This document shows, piece after piece, positions 7,268-17,400 of a stretch of DNA of 64,000 nt. The notes below the pieces were generated by a model that had not been told where the DNA came from, did not search any database, and saw only the letters and a program-made list of their open reading frames with translations. A program made the position numbers and the translations under genes. The stretch comes from JACMLD01 sp039916305 (lineage in GTDB: Bacteria > Bacteroidota > Bacteroidia > Chitinophagales > Chitinophagaceae). The stretch lies in the NCBI GenBank assembly GCA_039916305.1, contig JBDSLR010000026.1, positions 1 to 64,000 of the forward strand, written 5' to 3'. Every line of letters starts with the position of its first letter. The first letter of the stretch is position 1.

Positions 7268-10200
7268 ATGAAAAATAATGAATACGGCGCATCTGCCGAT
7301 ATGCGCCGTTTATTAATCAAATACCTGCTTATGACGAAGATGGCAATAGTGCTTGTTCTATTTTTCTCCACGCAAACATTTGCCCATACATACGGTCAGG
7401 GTATCAGCCTTAAATTAGACAACGTACAGCTGAAAAGAGTGCTGAAATCAATTGAGGCCCAGGGTGATTTTCGCTTTGTGTACAAAGACCAGCTTTTAAA
7501 GGGTAGTCAGCCGGTAAGCATTGAAGTAAAAAATGCGCCGCTTTCAGAAGTGCTGGATAAGATACTCCAGCATACCAATCTTACTTACCGCCGCCTGAGT
7601 AATCAGCTGGTAGTCATTGTAGGCGATAAAACAACTGAGAGCCAGCTGGCCAGTACAGCCATCACCATTACAGGCCGGGTTGCCAACGACAAAGGAGAAG
7701 CGCTCTCCGGTGTAAGTATATTGGAAAAAGGTACCAACAACGGTACTTCCTCAAAAACAAATGGAACTTTCGCTATTGATGTAAGCAGCGCCAATGCCGT
7801 ACTGGTATTCAGCTATGTGGGCTTCAAGAATACTGAAGTGCCCGTAAATGAGCCGGGCCGCTTACAAAACCTGGTATTGGTGCAGGATGCATCCAACCTT
7901 AATGACGTGGTTGTAATAGGCTATGGAACGGTAAAAAAATCTGATTTAACAGGCGCTGTAGCGGTAGTTAAAGCAGATAAACTAATGGACAGGCCGGTGC
8001 CAAACGTTACGCAGGCGCTGCAGGGCAAGGTAGCAGGTGTTGATGTAAGCATCAATAACAATGCACCGGGAGCCGGCGCCAAAGTACGCGTGCGCGGGCT
8101 GGGCTCTATCAATTCATTATTGGATCCTTTATATGTGGTAGATGGCGTTACCGGCGTTGATGGCAATAGCATCAACCCAAATGATATAGCTTCACTGGAA
8201 GTACTGAAAGACGCTTCTTCTACTGCCATTTATGGAGCGCGTGGTGCCAACGGAGTTATTATGATTACAACCAAACGTGGCAGAAGTGGTGCTACCCGTA
8301 CCAGCTACGATGGAAACGTGAACATGGCAGAACTAAGCCGGCACCTGCCTGTGCTGGATGCCAACGAGTTTGTACAGATATATAACCTTTCATTTGCCAA
8401 CGGGCAGAAATTTGACCCGCTGGGTGGTGTGTGGGCACCGGCAAAAGCGCTGAACCATACTAATTTCCCCTTGCTTTTTGATAACAATGATAAACCCTTG
8501 TATAATACCAACTGGGAGTCTGAAGTATATAAAAAAGCATATTCGCAAAGTCACCAGCTGAATTTTGCCGGTGGCAGCGATAAAACACAATTCAGCGTTT
8601 CCCTCGGTTACCTTGACCAGAAAGGTATTATGGTAAATTCTGGTTTTAAGCGTTATTCTGCCAGGATAACGCTGGATAATGAAGTAAATAAATGGCTTAA
8701 AATTGGTGGCGGCGTATCGCTTATAAAAAGCCAGCAGAAATTGGTGTCGGATAATAATGGCGGGTTAAATGTACCCAGGATGGTGTCTGAAGCAGCACCT
8801 GTTCTGCCAGTGAAATATCCTGATGGCACCTGGGCCGGCAATACTAATATAGACGGGCTGGAAGGCGGTTCTAACCCGGTACATATTGCTACAAAAAGGT
8901 ATACACTGATAAATGTAAACCAGACACTCGGCAATACGTATTTGTTGTTTCATATTACCAAAGACCTTGAGTTTAAATCTGACTTTGGATTTAACCTGAA
9001 CAACCAGAAAAATAATTTTTATTCTGCACAGGATTTACGCAATCTTTCTGCAGACCAGGGTGGAGTTGCCAACCTGAACAGTTATTTCAATACTTTCTGG
9101 CAGTCTGAAAATTATCTTACGTACAACAAACAAATCAATCCAAAAAATAAAATAACCGCTTTATTGGGTGCTTCCTGGCAAAAGTTTGGCCAGGAAAGAA
9201 TGCGGGCTGAAACACAGAATTTCATTGATGATATTTTTCAGTGGGATTACCTGCAGGCAGGTTCTGTAAGGTCTGCTTCAGAATCGCAGGATTACAAGAA
9301 TACGCTGAACTCTTTTTATGGCCGTATTATGTACAACCTCAGTAATAAATATTTATTTACTGTGACCGGCCGTTATGATGGATCGTCCAAATTTGGTGTG
9401 AATAATAAGTTTGGATTCTTTCCTTCCGTGGGTGCTGCCTGGAGAATCAGTGAAGAAGACTTTATGAAAAGCAGGCCCGGCATCGTCAATGATTTAAAGT
9501 TGCGTGCCAGTTTCGGAGCCATCGGCAACCAGGAGATTGGTAACTACCGGTCTATTCAGCAAACACTGCCAAGCACTACTGTGTACGGTGGTGCATTGCA
9601 GTCTACGCTCATACCCGATTATATGGGTAATGCAGACCTTAGATGGGAGAAATCAGTACAGGCAGATGTTGGCCTTGAACTGGGTTTATTTAATAACCGC
9701 ATTTCAATAAATGCCGATTATTATAACCGCGTTACCAAAGACCTCCTCTTGCAGGCGCCGATAGCCTGGTCTGCCGGTCTTAACAATGCCAATGTATACG
9801 TAAATGTTGGCTCCGTAAGAAATATTGGTTTTGAGCTTACCCTTAATACAGTAAACATTAAAACCAACCATTTTACCTGGAGTACCAATATCATTTTTGC
9901 TACCAACAAAAATAAGATCCTGAAGCTGAAAGATGGTAACGCAGACATATTCCCTGGTCCTAACTTCCTGGGTCAGACTAATATTCTGCGTGTAGGCGAA
10001 GCCATCGGCTCATTTTATGGCAGGACCCGCCTGGGTACCTACAGTGATAAAGAAGCAGCGCTGGCAGCTACCCAGAATCTTAAACCCGGCGACAGGAAAT
10101 ATTTGCTGAATGCAGATGGCAGTGAAAACTATGGCATCATTGGCAGATCAAACCCTAAATGGACCGGCAATTTTGTGAGTACAATGACTTACAAAAACTG

Positions 10201-10669
10201 GGATTTCACTTTTGATATCCGTGTTGTACAAGGTGTAAATACCGCCGGCACCTTCAAACACTCTACAGAAGACAGGCAAACGATTGCCAACAGCCTGAAA
10301 ACAGTGCTGAATGCGTGGACGCCAACTAACCAGAACACCATGATTTCCCAGGTGAGGAATTACAAATTTGCACAGGATTCCAAATTTGATACCTGGTGGG
10401 TAGAGGACGGTTCTTTTGTACGCGGCCAAAACTTTATGCTGGGTTATTCATTACCTGATAATTTTTTAAACAGGTATAAAATCAGCCGGCTAAGGTTTTA
10501 TGTAAGTGTACAAAACCTGTTTCTCAGCACCAAATACACAGGCTATGACCCCGAGGTGGACACTTACAATACCACGTATGGTTCCAACACTGCTTTCTCG
10601 CAAAACCTCGACTTTTTCTCTTATCCAAGGCCGCGTGTATGGAATGCAGGTGTAACTCTTAATTTCTAA
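7268..10669 (+). CDS. SusC/RagA family TonB-linked outer membrane receptor with STN domain
   Basis: Outer-membrane beta-barrel importer that works with the SusD-like lipoprotein behind it. After a signal peptide (about residues 15-43) comes an STN signalling domain (about 48-116), then a carboxypeptidase-regulatory-like domain (about 124-208), the plug beginning with VVVIGYGTVKKSDLTGAV near 215, and a long 22-strand barrel ending in aromatic ...GVTLNF. The STN domain with the upstream sigma/FecR genes marks it as a transducing receptor. No glycoside hydrolase, peptidase or sulfatase gene lies next to it, so the substrate cannot be read from context; glycan, peptide or siderophore-like ligands are all possible. 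Confidence 0.95.
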   Translation: MKNNEYGASADMRRLLIKYLLMTKMAIVLVLFFSTQTFAHTYGQGISLKLDNVQLKRVLKSIEAQGDFRFVYKDQLLKGSQPVSIEVKNAPLSEVLDKILQHTNLTYRRLSNQLVVIVGDKTTESQLASTAITITGRVANDKGEALSGVSILEKGTNNGTSSKTNGTFAIDVSSANAVLVFSYVGFKNTEVPVNEPGRLQNLVLVQDASNLNDVVVIGYGTVKKSDLTGAVAVVKADKLMDRPVPNVTQALQGKVAGVDVSINNNAPGAGAKVRVRGLGSINSLLDPLYVVDGVTGVDGNSINPNDIASLEVLKDASSTAIYGARGANGVIMITTKRGRSGATRTSYDGNVNMAELSRHLPVLDANEFVQIYNLSFANGQKFDPLGGVWAPAKALNHTNFPLLFDNNDKPLYNTNWESEVYKKAYSQSHQLNFAGGSDKTQFSVSLGYLDQKGIMVNSGFKRYSARITLDNEVNKWLKIGGGVSLIKSQQKLVSDNNGGLNVPRMVSEAAPVLPVKYPDGTWAGNTNIDGLEGGSNPVHIATKRYTLINVNQTLGNTYLLFHITKDLEFKSDFGFNLNNQKNNFYSAQDLRNLSADQGGVANLNSYFNTFWQSENYLTYNKQINPKNKITALLGASWQKFGQERMRAETQNFIDDIFQWDYLQAGSVRSASESQDYKNTLNSFYGRIMYNLSNKYLFTVTGRYDGSSKFGVNNKFGFFPSVGAAWRISEEDFMKSRPGIVNDLKLRASFGAIGNQEIGNYRSIQQTLPSTTVYGGALQSTLIPDYMGNADLRWEKSVQADVGLELGLFNNRISINADYYNRVTKDLLLQAPIAWSAGLNNANVYVNVGSVRNIGFELTLNTVNIKTNHFTWSTNIIFATNKNKILKLKDGNADIFPGPNFLGQTNILRVGEAIGSFYGRTRLGTYSDKEAALAATQNLKPGDRKYLLNADGSENYGIIGRSNPKWTGNFVSTMTYKNWDFTFDIRVVQGVNTAGTFKHSTEDRQTIANSLKTVLNAWTPTNQNTMISQVRNYKFAQDSKFDTWWVEDGSFVRGQNFMLGYSLPDNFLNRYKISRLRFYVSVQNLFLSTKYTGYDPEVDTYNTTYGSNTAFSQNLDFFSYPRPRVWNAGVTLNF

Positions 10670-10687
10670 TCTTTAAAAGCGACAGAC

Positions 10688-12208
10688 ATGAAGCAATTAA
10701 AATATATAGCCATTGGAGCGGTCATTCTTCTTACCGCCGCCTCCTGTAAAAAATTCCTGGAAGAAAAACCAACCAATTTCATTACACCTGAATCACCTTT
10801 ATCGAGCCTTAAAGTAGCAAGGGCATTTGCCAATGCTTCTTATCAAAACCTGCAGGGTTCCATGCTGGGTGGACAAGCCTCGTCTTACGGAGGTAATACC
10901 TGGAACCTGATGGAGTTTATGACAGGTAAGTCGAACAGCGACCTGGGCCAGACAGGTTTTATTAACTTTCAGAATTTAAGCTACAACCCAACATCATTTT
11001 ATGTAGACACCTGGTGGCAGAACCTGTACAAGGGTATTGGTTATTGTAACCGGGCACTGGAAGCTATTCCTCCCATTAATGCCCCCGGCCTTGATGCAGC
11101 TACAAAAACCAACCTGCTGGCAGAAGCACGGACATTGCGGGCATTCTATTATTTTTTCCTGGTGAGAATGTATGGTGCTGTACCCAATGTTACCACTGTG
11201 CCCAAAGACGTATCCTCGGTAAATATTACCCGCTCGCCGGCAAAGAATATTTATGACAGCATTATTATTCCTGATTTATTGCTGGCTGAAAAATCCACTT
11301 TGCCCTGGAAAAATAGCAGTGGCCTGGTTTCTATGGGTGCTGTTAAATCAATCCTGGCAGATGTTTACCTGACCTATGCCGGTGCGGCCATCAACGGAGG
11401 CGCGCCTGCTTATGCTGAATCAGCCAAACGTTCCCTGGAGGTAATCACCAACGGCGGTTACACCTTATTCCCTGAGTATACAGATATGAATAAACCAGGC
11501 AATAAAAACATTGGTGAGTTTATCTTCCAGGTACAATATGCCGCTGCCGTTCCATCAAACAACCCGTTAACACCCTTAACTATACCCAACTATTCTGGTA
11601 TTTCCGGGTACTCTGATGAATACGGTTCTGTATATCCAACCCTGCAGTTCATCAATTCTTTTCCCGCAGGAGATAAACGCGTGCAGGAGCGCCAGTTCTT
11701 TTACAGTTCTTATCCCAGCAAAAAAAATGTAGGCACAACGGTTACTTTTAAGAGCCCCTATATTTACAAATGGTTCGATTCAACAGCTGTTATAAATACA
11801 CTGAAATCGGATCTGAATTTTACGTTGTACCGCCTGGCTGACGTAAAGCTAATGTATGCCGAGGCACAAAACCGCGCAGACGGCTCACCTAATGCAACCG
11901 CTATACAAAGTGTGAATGACATTCGTGTAAGGGCCAAACTTGCGCCCATTGGTGCATTGAACCAGGATGCATTTGAAAAAGAAGTGTGGCTGCAGCGGTA
12001 TTTTGAACTATGTTTTGAAAACAAAATGTGGTTTGATATGCTGCGCACCAGGAAGGTACACAATGATGTTACCGGTGCGTGGGATAATTTTGTAGGCCAT
12101 AAGACTGTTTTCAATGCCACGTTTACTGAAAAGCAATTACTGTTTCCGGTACCAAAACAGGAGCTGGATGTAAATCCTAAATTACTCCCCAATAATCCAG
12201 GTTATTAA
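10688..12208 (+). CDS. RagB/SusD family nutrient-binding outer membrane lipoprotein
   Basis: Surface lipoprotein that caps the SusC-like barrel and binds the nutrient. The signal sequence ends in a lipobox with the lipidated cysteine at position 20 (LLTAASC-KKFLEEKPTN). The TPR-like helical core typical of SusD is recognisable from LLAEARTLRAFYYFFLVRMYG (about 150-170) and the C-terminal block LYRLADVKLMYAEAQNRADG. The family-typical ending ...LFPVPKQELDVNPKLLPNNPGY is intact. It starts 18 bases after susC and the pair ends at a strong terminator, so the two are one transcription unit. Confidence 0.95.
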   Translation: MKQLKYIAIGAVILLTAASCKKFLEEKPTNFITPESPLSSLKVARAFANASYQNLQGSMLGGQASSYGGNTWNLMEFMTGKSNSDLGQTGFINFQNLSYNPTSFYVDTWWQNLYKGIGYCNRALEAIPPINAPGLDAATKTNLLAEARTLRAFYYFFLVRMYGAVPNVTTVPKDVSSVNITRSPAKNIYDSIIIPDLLLAEKSTLPWKNSSGLVSMGAVKSILADVYLTYAGAAINGGAPAYAESAKRSLEVITNGGYTLFPEYTDMNKPGNKNIGEFIFQVQYAAAVPSNNPLTPLTIPNYSGISGYSDEYGSVYPTLQFINSFPAGDKRVQERQFFYSSYPSKKNVGTTVTFKSPYIYKWFDSTAVINTLKSDLNFTLYRLADVKLMYAEAQNRADGSPNATAIQSVNDIRVRAKLAPIGALNQDAFEKEVWLQRYFELCFENKMWFDMLRTRKVHNDVTGAWDNFVGHKTVFNATFTEKQLLFPVPKQELDVNPKLLPNNPGY

Positions 12209-12243
12209 AGATTCGCAGTTGGATACCAGGGTCATGCCTGGCG

Positions 12244-12273
12244 GGGGTTGCTGTAAAAAGCAACCCCTTTTTT
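12244..12273 (+). terminator. Strong intrinsic terminator behind susD
   Basis: A perfect 9-bp stem GGGGTTGCT/AGCAACCCC (12244-12252 with 12259-12267) with a 6-base loop, followed by TTTTTT (12268-12273). Confidence 0.9.
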
Positions 12274-12484
12274 ATGGGTATGCCTCCATATGCATAAAAC
12301 AAGCAATTTTAACCTCCTTAATAGTCAGCATTAACACCGGGTAAAACGTGCATAACTATCTTTTTTACTGATGCCGGTTTAATCTATTTTGGCTGCCAAC
12401 CATTCACCGCTGTGGACCTTGCTTTGCTATGCCCGCCGCGTGATATGGTGTAAAAAATCTTTTTCGCTTAACTTCGCCGCAGGT

Positions 12485-14281
12485 ATGGATAAATTTATTG
12501 TTTCAGCAAGAAAATACAGGCCGCAGAATTTTTCTACGGTGGTGGGCCAGGCGCATATTACCACTACCTTAAAAAACGCCATCAAAAACAGCCAGCTGGC
12601 CCACGCATTTTTATTTTGCGGTCCCAGGGGTGTTGGCAAAACAACCTGTGCCCGTATTCTTGCCAAAACCATCAATTGCGAAAAAATTGGCAAAGATGGC
12701 GAGGCTTGTAATACCTGCCATTCATGCGTATCGTTCAATGAAGGCACTTCGCTGAATATTCATGAGCTGGATGCGGCCAGTAATAACTCGGTGGATGATA
12801 TCCGTGCGCTGGTAGACCAGGTACGTTTTGCACCACAGGCGGGTAAGTACAAAATCTATATTATAGATGAGGTGCACATGCTGAGTGCTTCTGCCTTTAA
12901 CGCCTTCCTGAAGACGCTGGAAGAACCGCCCCCCTACGCTATTTTCATCCTGGCTACTACCGAAAAGCATAAAATACTACCTACTATTTTAAGCCGCTGC
13001 CAGATTTTTGATTTTAAACGCATCACCCCCAACGATACAGTTCAGCATCTGCAGGAAATCATTGACAAGGAAGGCATAAAAGCAGACAAAGCCGGCCTGC
13101 ACCTGATTGCCCAAAAAAGTGAAGGCTGTATGCGTGATGCGCTGAGCATCCTGGATAAGATTGTAAGCTTTACCAATGGTGAAGTAACCTACGCCAACAC
13201 ACTTGAACACCTTAATATACTGGATGCCGATTATTATTTTAAATTGCTGGACTGCATGGAGCAGCAGGATTTAGCAGGTGCCATGTTACTCTATGATGAT
13301 ATTAACAGCAAAGGTTTTGAAGGCGACCTGGTAATAGAAGGCTTTGCAGAATTTTTACGCAACCTGCTGGTGTGCAAAGACGAAAGGGTGGCCGGTTTGT
13401 TAGAAGTAGTGGAAAGTTTTAAGGACCGGTATATTGAAGCCGCCAAAAAAACAGCCGTCACTTATATCATCAGCGCACTCAATGTATTGAATGAAACTGC
13501 CATTAATTATAAAGCTGCACGCAATAAACGCCTGCATGTAGAACTGGCGCTTATCAAACTTACCTATTTGCAGCAGGCGCTGGAGATTACCGCCTCCGGC
13601 GAAGGAATCAGTAAAAAAAAATTGGTTGACACCGCAAAACCTGTGGCATTCAGAAGACTTGATTTTACGGCTGTAAAAGAAAGTGCTGTTACACAACCTG
13701 CAAAAACCACACAATTTCCGGTTACTGAAGCCAGGTTGGTAATTGAAACCCCCATAGAAAAAACATCAGTTACTAAGAAGGTTTCCGAACCTGCGGCACA
13801 AGCTTCCACTCCTGCTGCGCCCGCTAACGGCAAACTGGGCGCACTTGGCAAAATACGCAGCCAGTATGCAAATGGTAATAACAATGGTGCTGCCGCTGAA
13901 GTAAAACCGCTAACTGCGGAGGCCCTGCAACGTGCATGGAATATTTTTACCATTCAGCTGAAGGAAACCAAGAATCCGGCAGCACAAAGTTTTGACCTTG
14001 CCATTCTGCGCGTTAAAGATGAAGCTTGTTTTGACATTATTACGCCCAATAACCTGCAGTTAAAATTTATAGAATCAGAAAGGGTAAAGCTTTCTGAATA
14101 CCTGCTCCTGGAGTTCAATAACCGCCAGCTGACCTTTTTTCTTGTAATAGAAGAACAGCTGGACTTGTCGCACAAAGTAGCAATACCCCTTAATACAAAA
14201 GAACAATACCTGCGGATTGCAGCCGAATACCCCCTTGTAAAAGAGCTTAAAGACCGGCTGCGGCTTGAGCTGGATTATTAA
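12485..14281 (+). CDS. dnaX: DNA polymerase III subunit gamma/tau
   Basis: Clamp-loader ATPase that loads the sliding clamp and links polymerase cores at the fork. The ATG at 12485 is chosen because the conserved family start (MDKFIVSARKYRPQNFSTVVGQ) begins there; the frame is open further upstream but that part is not family-like. Walker A is GPRGVGKT (46-53). The zinc-binding cysteines are C65, C75, C78 and C81. Walker B is IIDEVH (126-131), followed by an SRC sensor motif. After about residue 370 the sequence changes to a low-complexity linker rich in A, P and T, then a tau-like C-terminal domain. Length 598. Confidence 0.95.
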   Translation: MDKFIVSARKYRPQNFSTVVGQAHITTTLKNAIKNSQLAHAFLFCGPRGVGKTTCARILAKTINCEKIGKDGEACNTCHSCVSFNEGTSLNIHELDAASNNSVDDIRALVDQVRFAPQAGKYKIYIIDEVHMLSASAFNAFLKTLEEPPPYAIFILATTEKHKILPTILSRCQIFDFKRITPNDTVQHLQEIIDKEGIKADKAGLHLIAQKSEGCMRDALSILDKIVSFTNGEVTYANTLEHLNILDADYYFKLLDCMEQQDLAGAMLLYDDINSKGFEGDLVIEGFAEFLRNLLVCKDERVAGLLEVVESFKDRYIEAAKKTAVTYIISALNVLNETAINYKAARNKRLHVELALIKLTYLQQALEITASGEGISKKKLVDTAKPVAFRRLDFTAVKESAVTQPAKTTQFPVTEARLVIETPIEKTSVTKKVSEPAAQASTPAAPANGKLGALGKIRSQYANGNNNGAAAEVKPLTAEALQRAWNIFTIQLKETKNPAAQSFDLAILRVKDEACFDIITPNNLQLKFIESERVKLSEYLLLEFNNRQLTFFLVIEEQLDLSHKVAIPLNTKEQYLRIAAEYPLVKELKDRLRLELDY

Positions 14282-14425
14282 CGCAGACGACGCTTGCTAA
14301 TAGAAAACTAACACGGTGGGTGCTATGCTGCGCCAGTCTGTCTCTGTGCTTAATCGCTCATTAACAAATTTCTATACTAATTTTATTGCCCGGAACTAAC
14401 TATACTTAAAGTATCATTACCATAC

Positions 14426-17400
14426 ATGCGCTCCCATTCACCACAGATTTTTGAAACTGCCTCGCCCACCCGCTGGCAACGTTTTAAATGGGGTGGCCGC
14501 GTTATTCTATTTCTTTTTTTACTCGGCATTACCGTATTAATTATTTCACTGTGGAAGGATAAAAAACCGGATGTACCGCAGCTAAACGAATCGTTGAAAA
14601 AAATACTACAGCCTGACCAGCCATTTGCAGAAAAAAATAAGCTCACCAAAGATTACGCTGGTTTCAGAAAATACATTACCGACAAGTATGACCGCAAACG
14701 GAATTTTTACACGCAAAGCAAATTCCAGCCGGCAGGTACGAGCAACCCCTTTGTTAATTCATTTATTGATGTAAAAGGCCGGCCATTCAGCGATTTTCCC
14801 TGTGGTATACGGGCAGCTTTTTATGTAACCTGGAACCCACAGTCTTTCTATTCATTGAAAAACAATATTTCAAAAATAAACCTCATCATACCGGAATGGT
14901 TGTTTATTGATCCTAAAGCAGACACGCTCACCAGCAGCATAGACACCCGCGGCCTTGCAGTAATGAAGCAGTCGGGCGTTAAGATCATGCCCATTCTTTC
15001 CAACAACGTTAATAAAGTTTTCCGCGGCGATGTGGTAAAACGAATCATCAATAACCCCGCAAAAAAAGAAAGGCTTATTAATGATGTAATAAAAGTATTA
15101 ACAACCAATAATTTTTATGGTATCAACGTAGACTTTGAAGAGCTGGAGCAAACAACAGATGAGCCGCTGATTGAATTTCAAAAAGAGTTGTATGAAAAAC
15201 TGCATGAAAAAGGTTTTGTTGTAACACAGGATGTTATCCCGTTCAATGATGATTACAATTTTCCGGAACTGGCCAAATACAATGACTACATTTTCTTAAT
15301 GGCGTATGACCAGTTCAATGACGGTACAGGACCCGGCCCCATCAGTTCACAAAAATGGATTGAAGCAGCCGTTGACCAGGCCGTCAAAAACATCCCGTCT
15401 CAGAAATTGATTCTCTGCATGGCTGCTTACGGCTATGATTGGGTGCATGGTACCCCGCAGGATACTGTTTCTACTGTTTCCTTCCAGGAAGCATTGACCA
15501 CCGCCCGGGAAAGCGAAGGCAAAATTGATTTTGATAATGACAACTACAACCTGTTTTATAATTATTACGATGATGAAGATGTAGTGCACCATGTTTACTT
15601 TACCGATGCCGCTACCAATTTTAATACACTGCGTTTTGCTGCGGAGTATAATTTAAGCGGTGTTGCCATATGGCGCCTGGGTACCGAAGACAGCCGGCTC
15701 TGGCATTTTTATGATAAAGACATGACCAGGGATGCATTGCAGCAGTTCGACTTTGCAGCATTTGCCAAAGTAGATCCTATCAGTGATCCTGATTATATTG
15801 GTTACGGAGAAATACTGGACATTGTAGGACTCCCAAAAAGCGGCCGCATTACACCTCAGGTAGACAGCGCTGAAATGCTGATCAGCGAAGAAAATTACGA
15901 CAGCCTGCCTTCTTCTTATGTGATCAGAAAATACGGCCAGCCAAAAGGTAAACAGGTAGTGCTCACCTTTGATGACGGTCCCGATCCAAAATATACACCG
16001 CAGATACTTGACATTCTTGGTAAAGAACATGTGCCCGCTTCTTTTTTCCTGGTAGGCATAAACGCAGAAAATAATATTCCGCTGGTAAAAAGAATTTATA
16101 ACGAAGGCTATGAAATTGGCAACCATACTTTTACCCACCCCAATATTGCAGCAGTAAGCACACAAAGGGCCAATATAGAAATGGAATCTACCCGATTGCT
16201 GATTGAAGCCATCACGGGTCATTCAACCATACTGTTCCGGGCCCCGTTTAATGCAGATTTTGAACCTGGCACTATCGATGAGTTAATACCTGTAGCATTG
16301 GCCAGGCAAAAAAATTACCTGGATATCGGCGAATCCATTGACCCCGAAGACTGGGAGCCGGGTGTAAGCGCAGATAGTATTGTGGGCCGTATCATACAAA
16401 TAAAAAAACAACTGGACGCCAATGATATCAACGGTGGTATTATCTTATTACATGATGCCGGCGGTAATACCCGTAAAGAAACTGTTGCAGCACTTCCGCG
16501 GATTATCAAATATTTTAAAGATAACGGCTACCAGTTTACCACCATTGCAGACTTGCTGCACAAACAAAAAGACGAGCTGATGCCACCGATACCAAAAGGC
16601 AATGGCTATTACCTGATACAGTTTAATTATTTCCTGGCAGCTTTTGGCTACTGGGGTGGTCACATTCTCTCATCACTTTTTATTGTATTCATTGTTTTAT
16701 CGCTGGCGCGGATCTTTATCATGGCCATACTGGCGGCCCTGCAGCACCGCAAGGAACAAAAGGAGAATATCATCCCATCCCGGGCCACTGACAACAATGC
16801 CGCTCCATTGGTAAGTATTATTGTACCTGCCTATAATGAAGAAGTGAATGCAGTCAGTTCACTCAATAATTTATTAAAAACAGATTACCCCAATTTCGAA
16901 ATAATTTTTGTAGACGATGGAAGCAAAGACAGCACATTTGAAAAAGTAAGTGCCGCTTTCAGTCAGCATCCTAAAATGCGGGTGCTCAGCAAACCAAATG
17001 GTGGCAAGGCCTCTGCACTTAATTTTGGTATCCTGCAATCGCAGGCTGATTTTGTAGTTTGTATTGATGCGGATACCAAGTTGCTGCCCAATGCAGTTTC
17101 CCTGCTGATGCGGCATTTTGACCCGCAGCTTCCTGCAACAGAAAACATGACTGGTGCGGTAGCAGGCAATGTAAAAGTTGGCAATGAAGTAAATGCCATT
17201 ACCCGCTGGCAGGCCATTGAATATATTACCAGCCAGAATTTCGACCGTAAAGCTTTCGCCGCTGTCAATGCTGTGACCGTAGTGCCGGGCGCCATTGGTG
17301 CTTTCCGCAAAAAAGCGCTGGAGGATGCCGGCAGCTTTACCACTGATACGCTGGCAGAAGATTGCGATTTAACGGTGCGCATTTTACGTTGCGGGTACAG

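Noticed and set aside
12389..12484. Longer N-terminus for dnaX
   Set aside because: The 32 extra residues (starting MAANHSPLW) are not family-like; the conserved start is at 12485.
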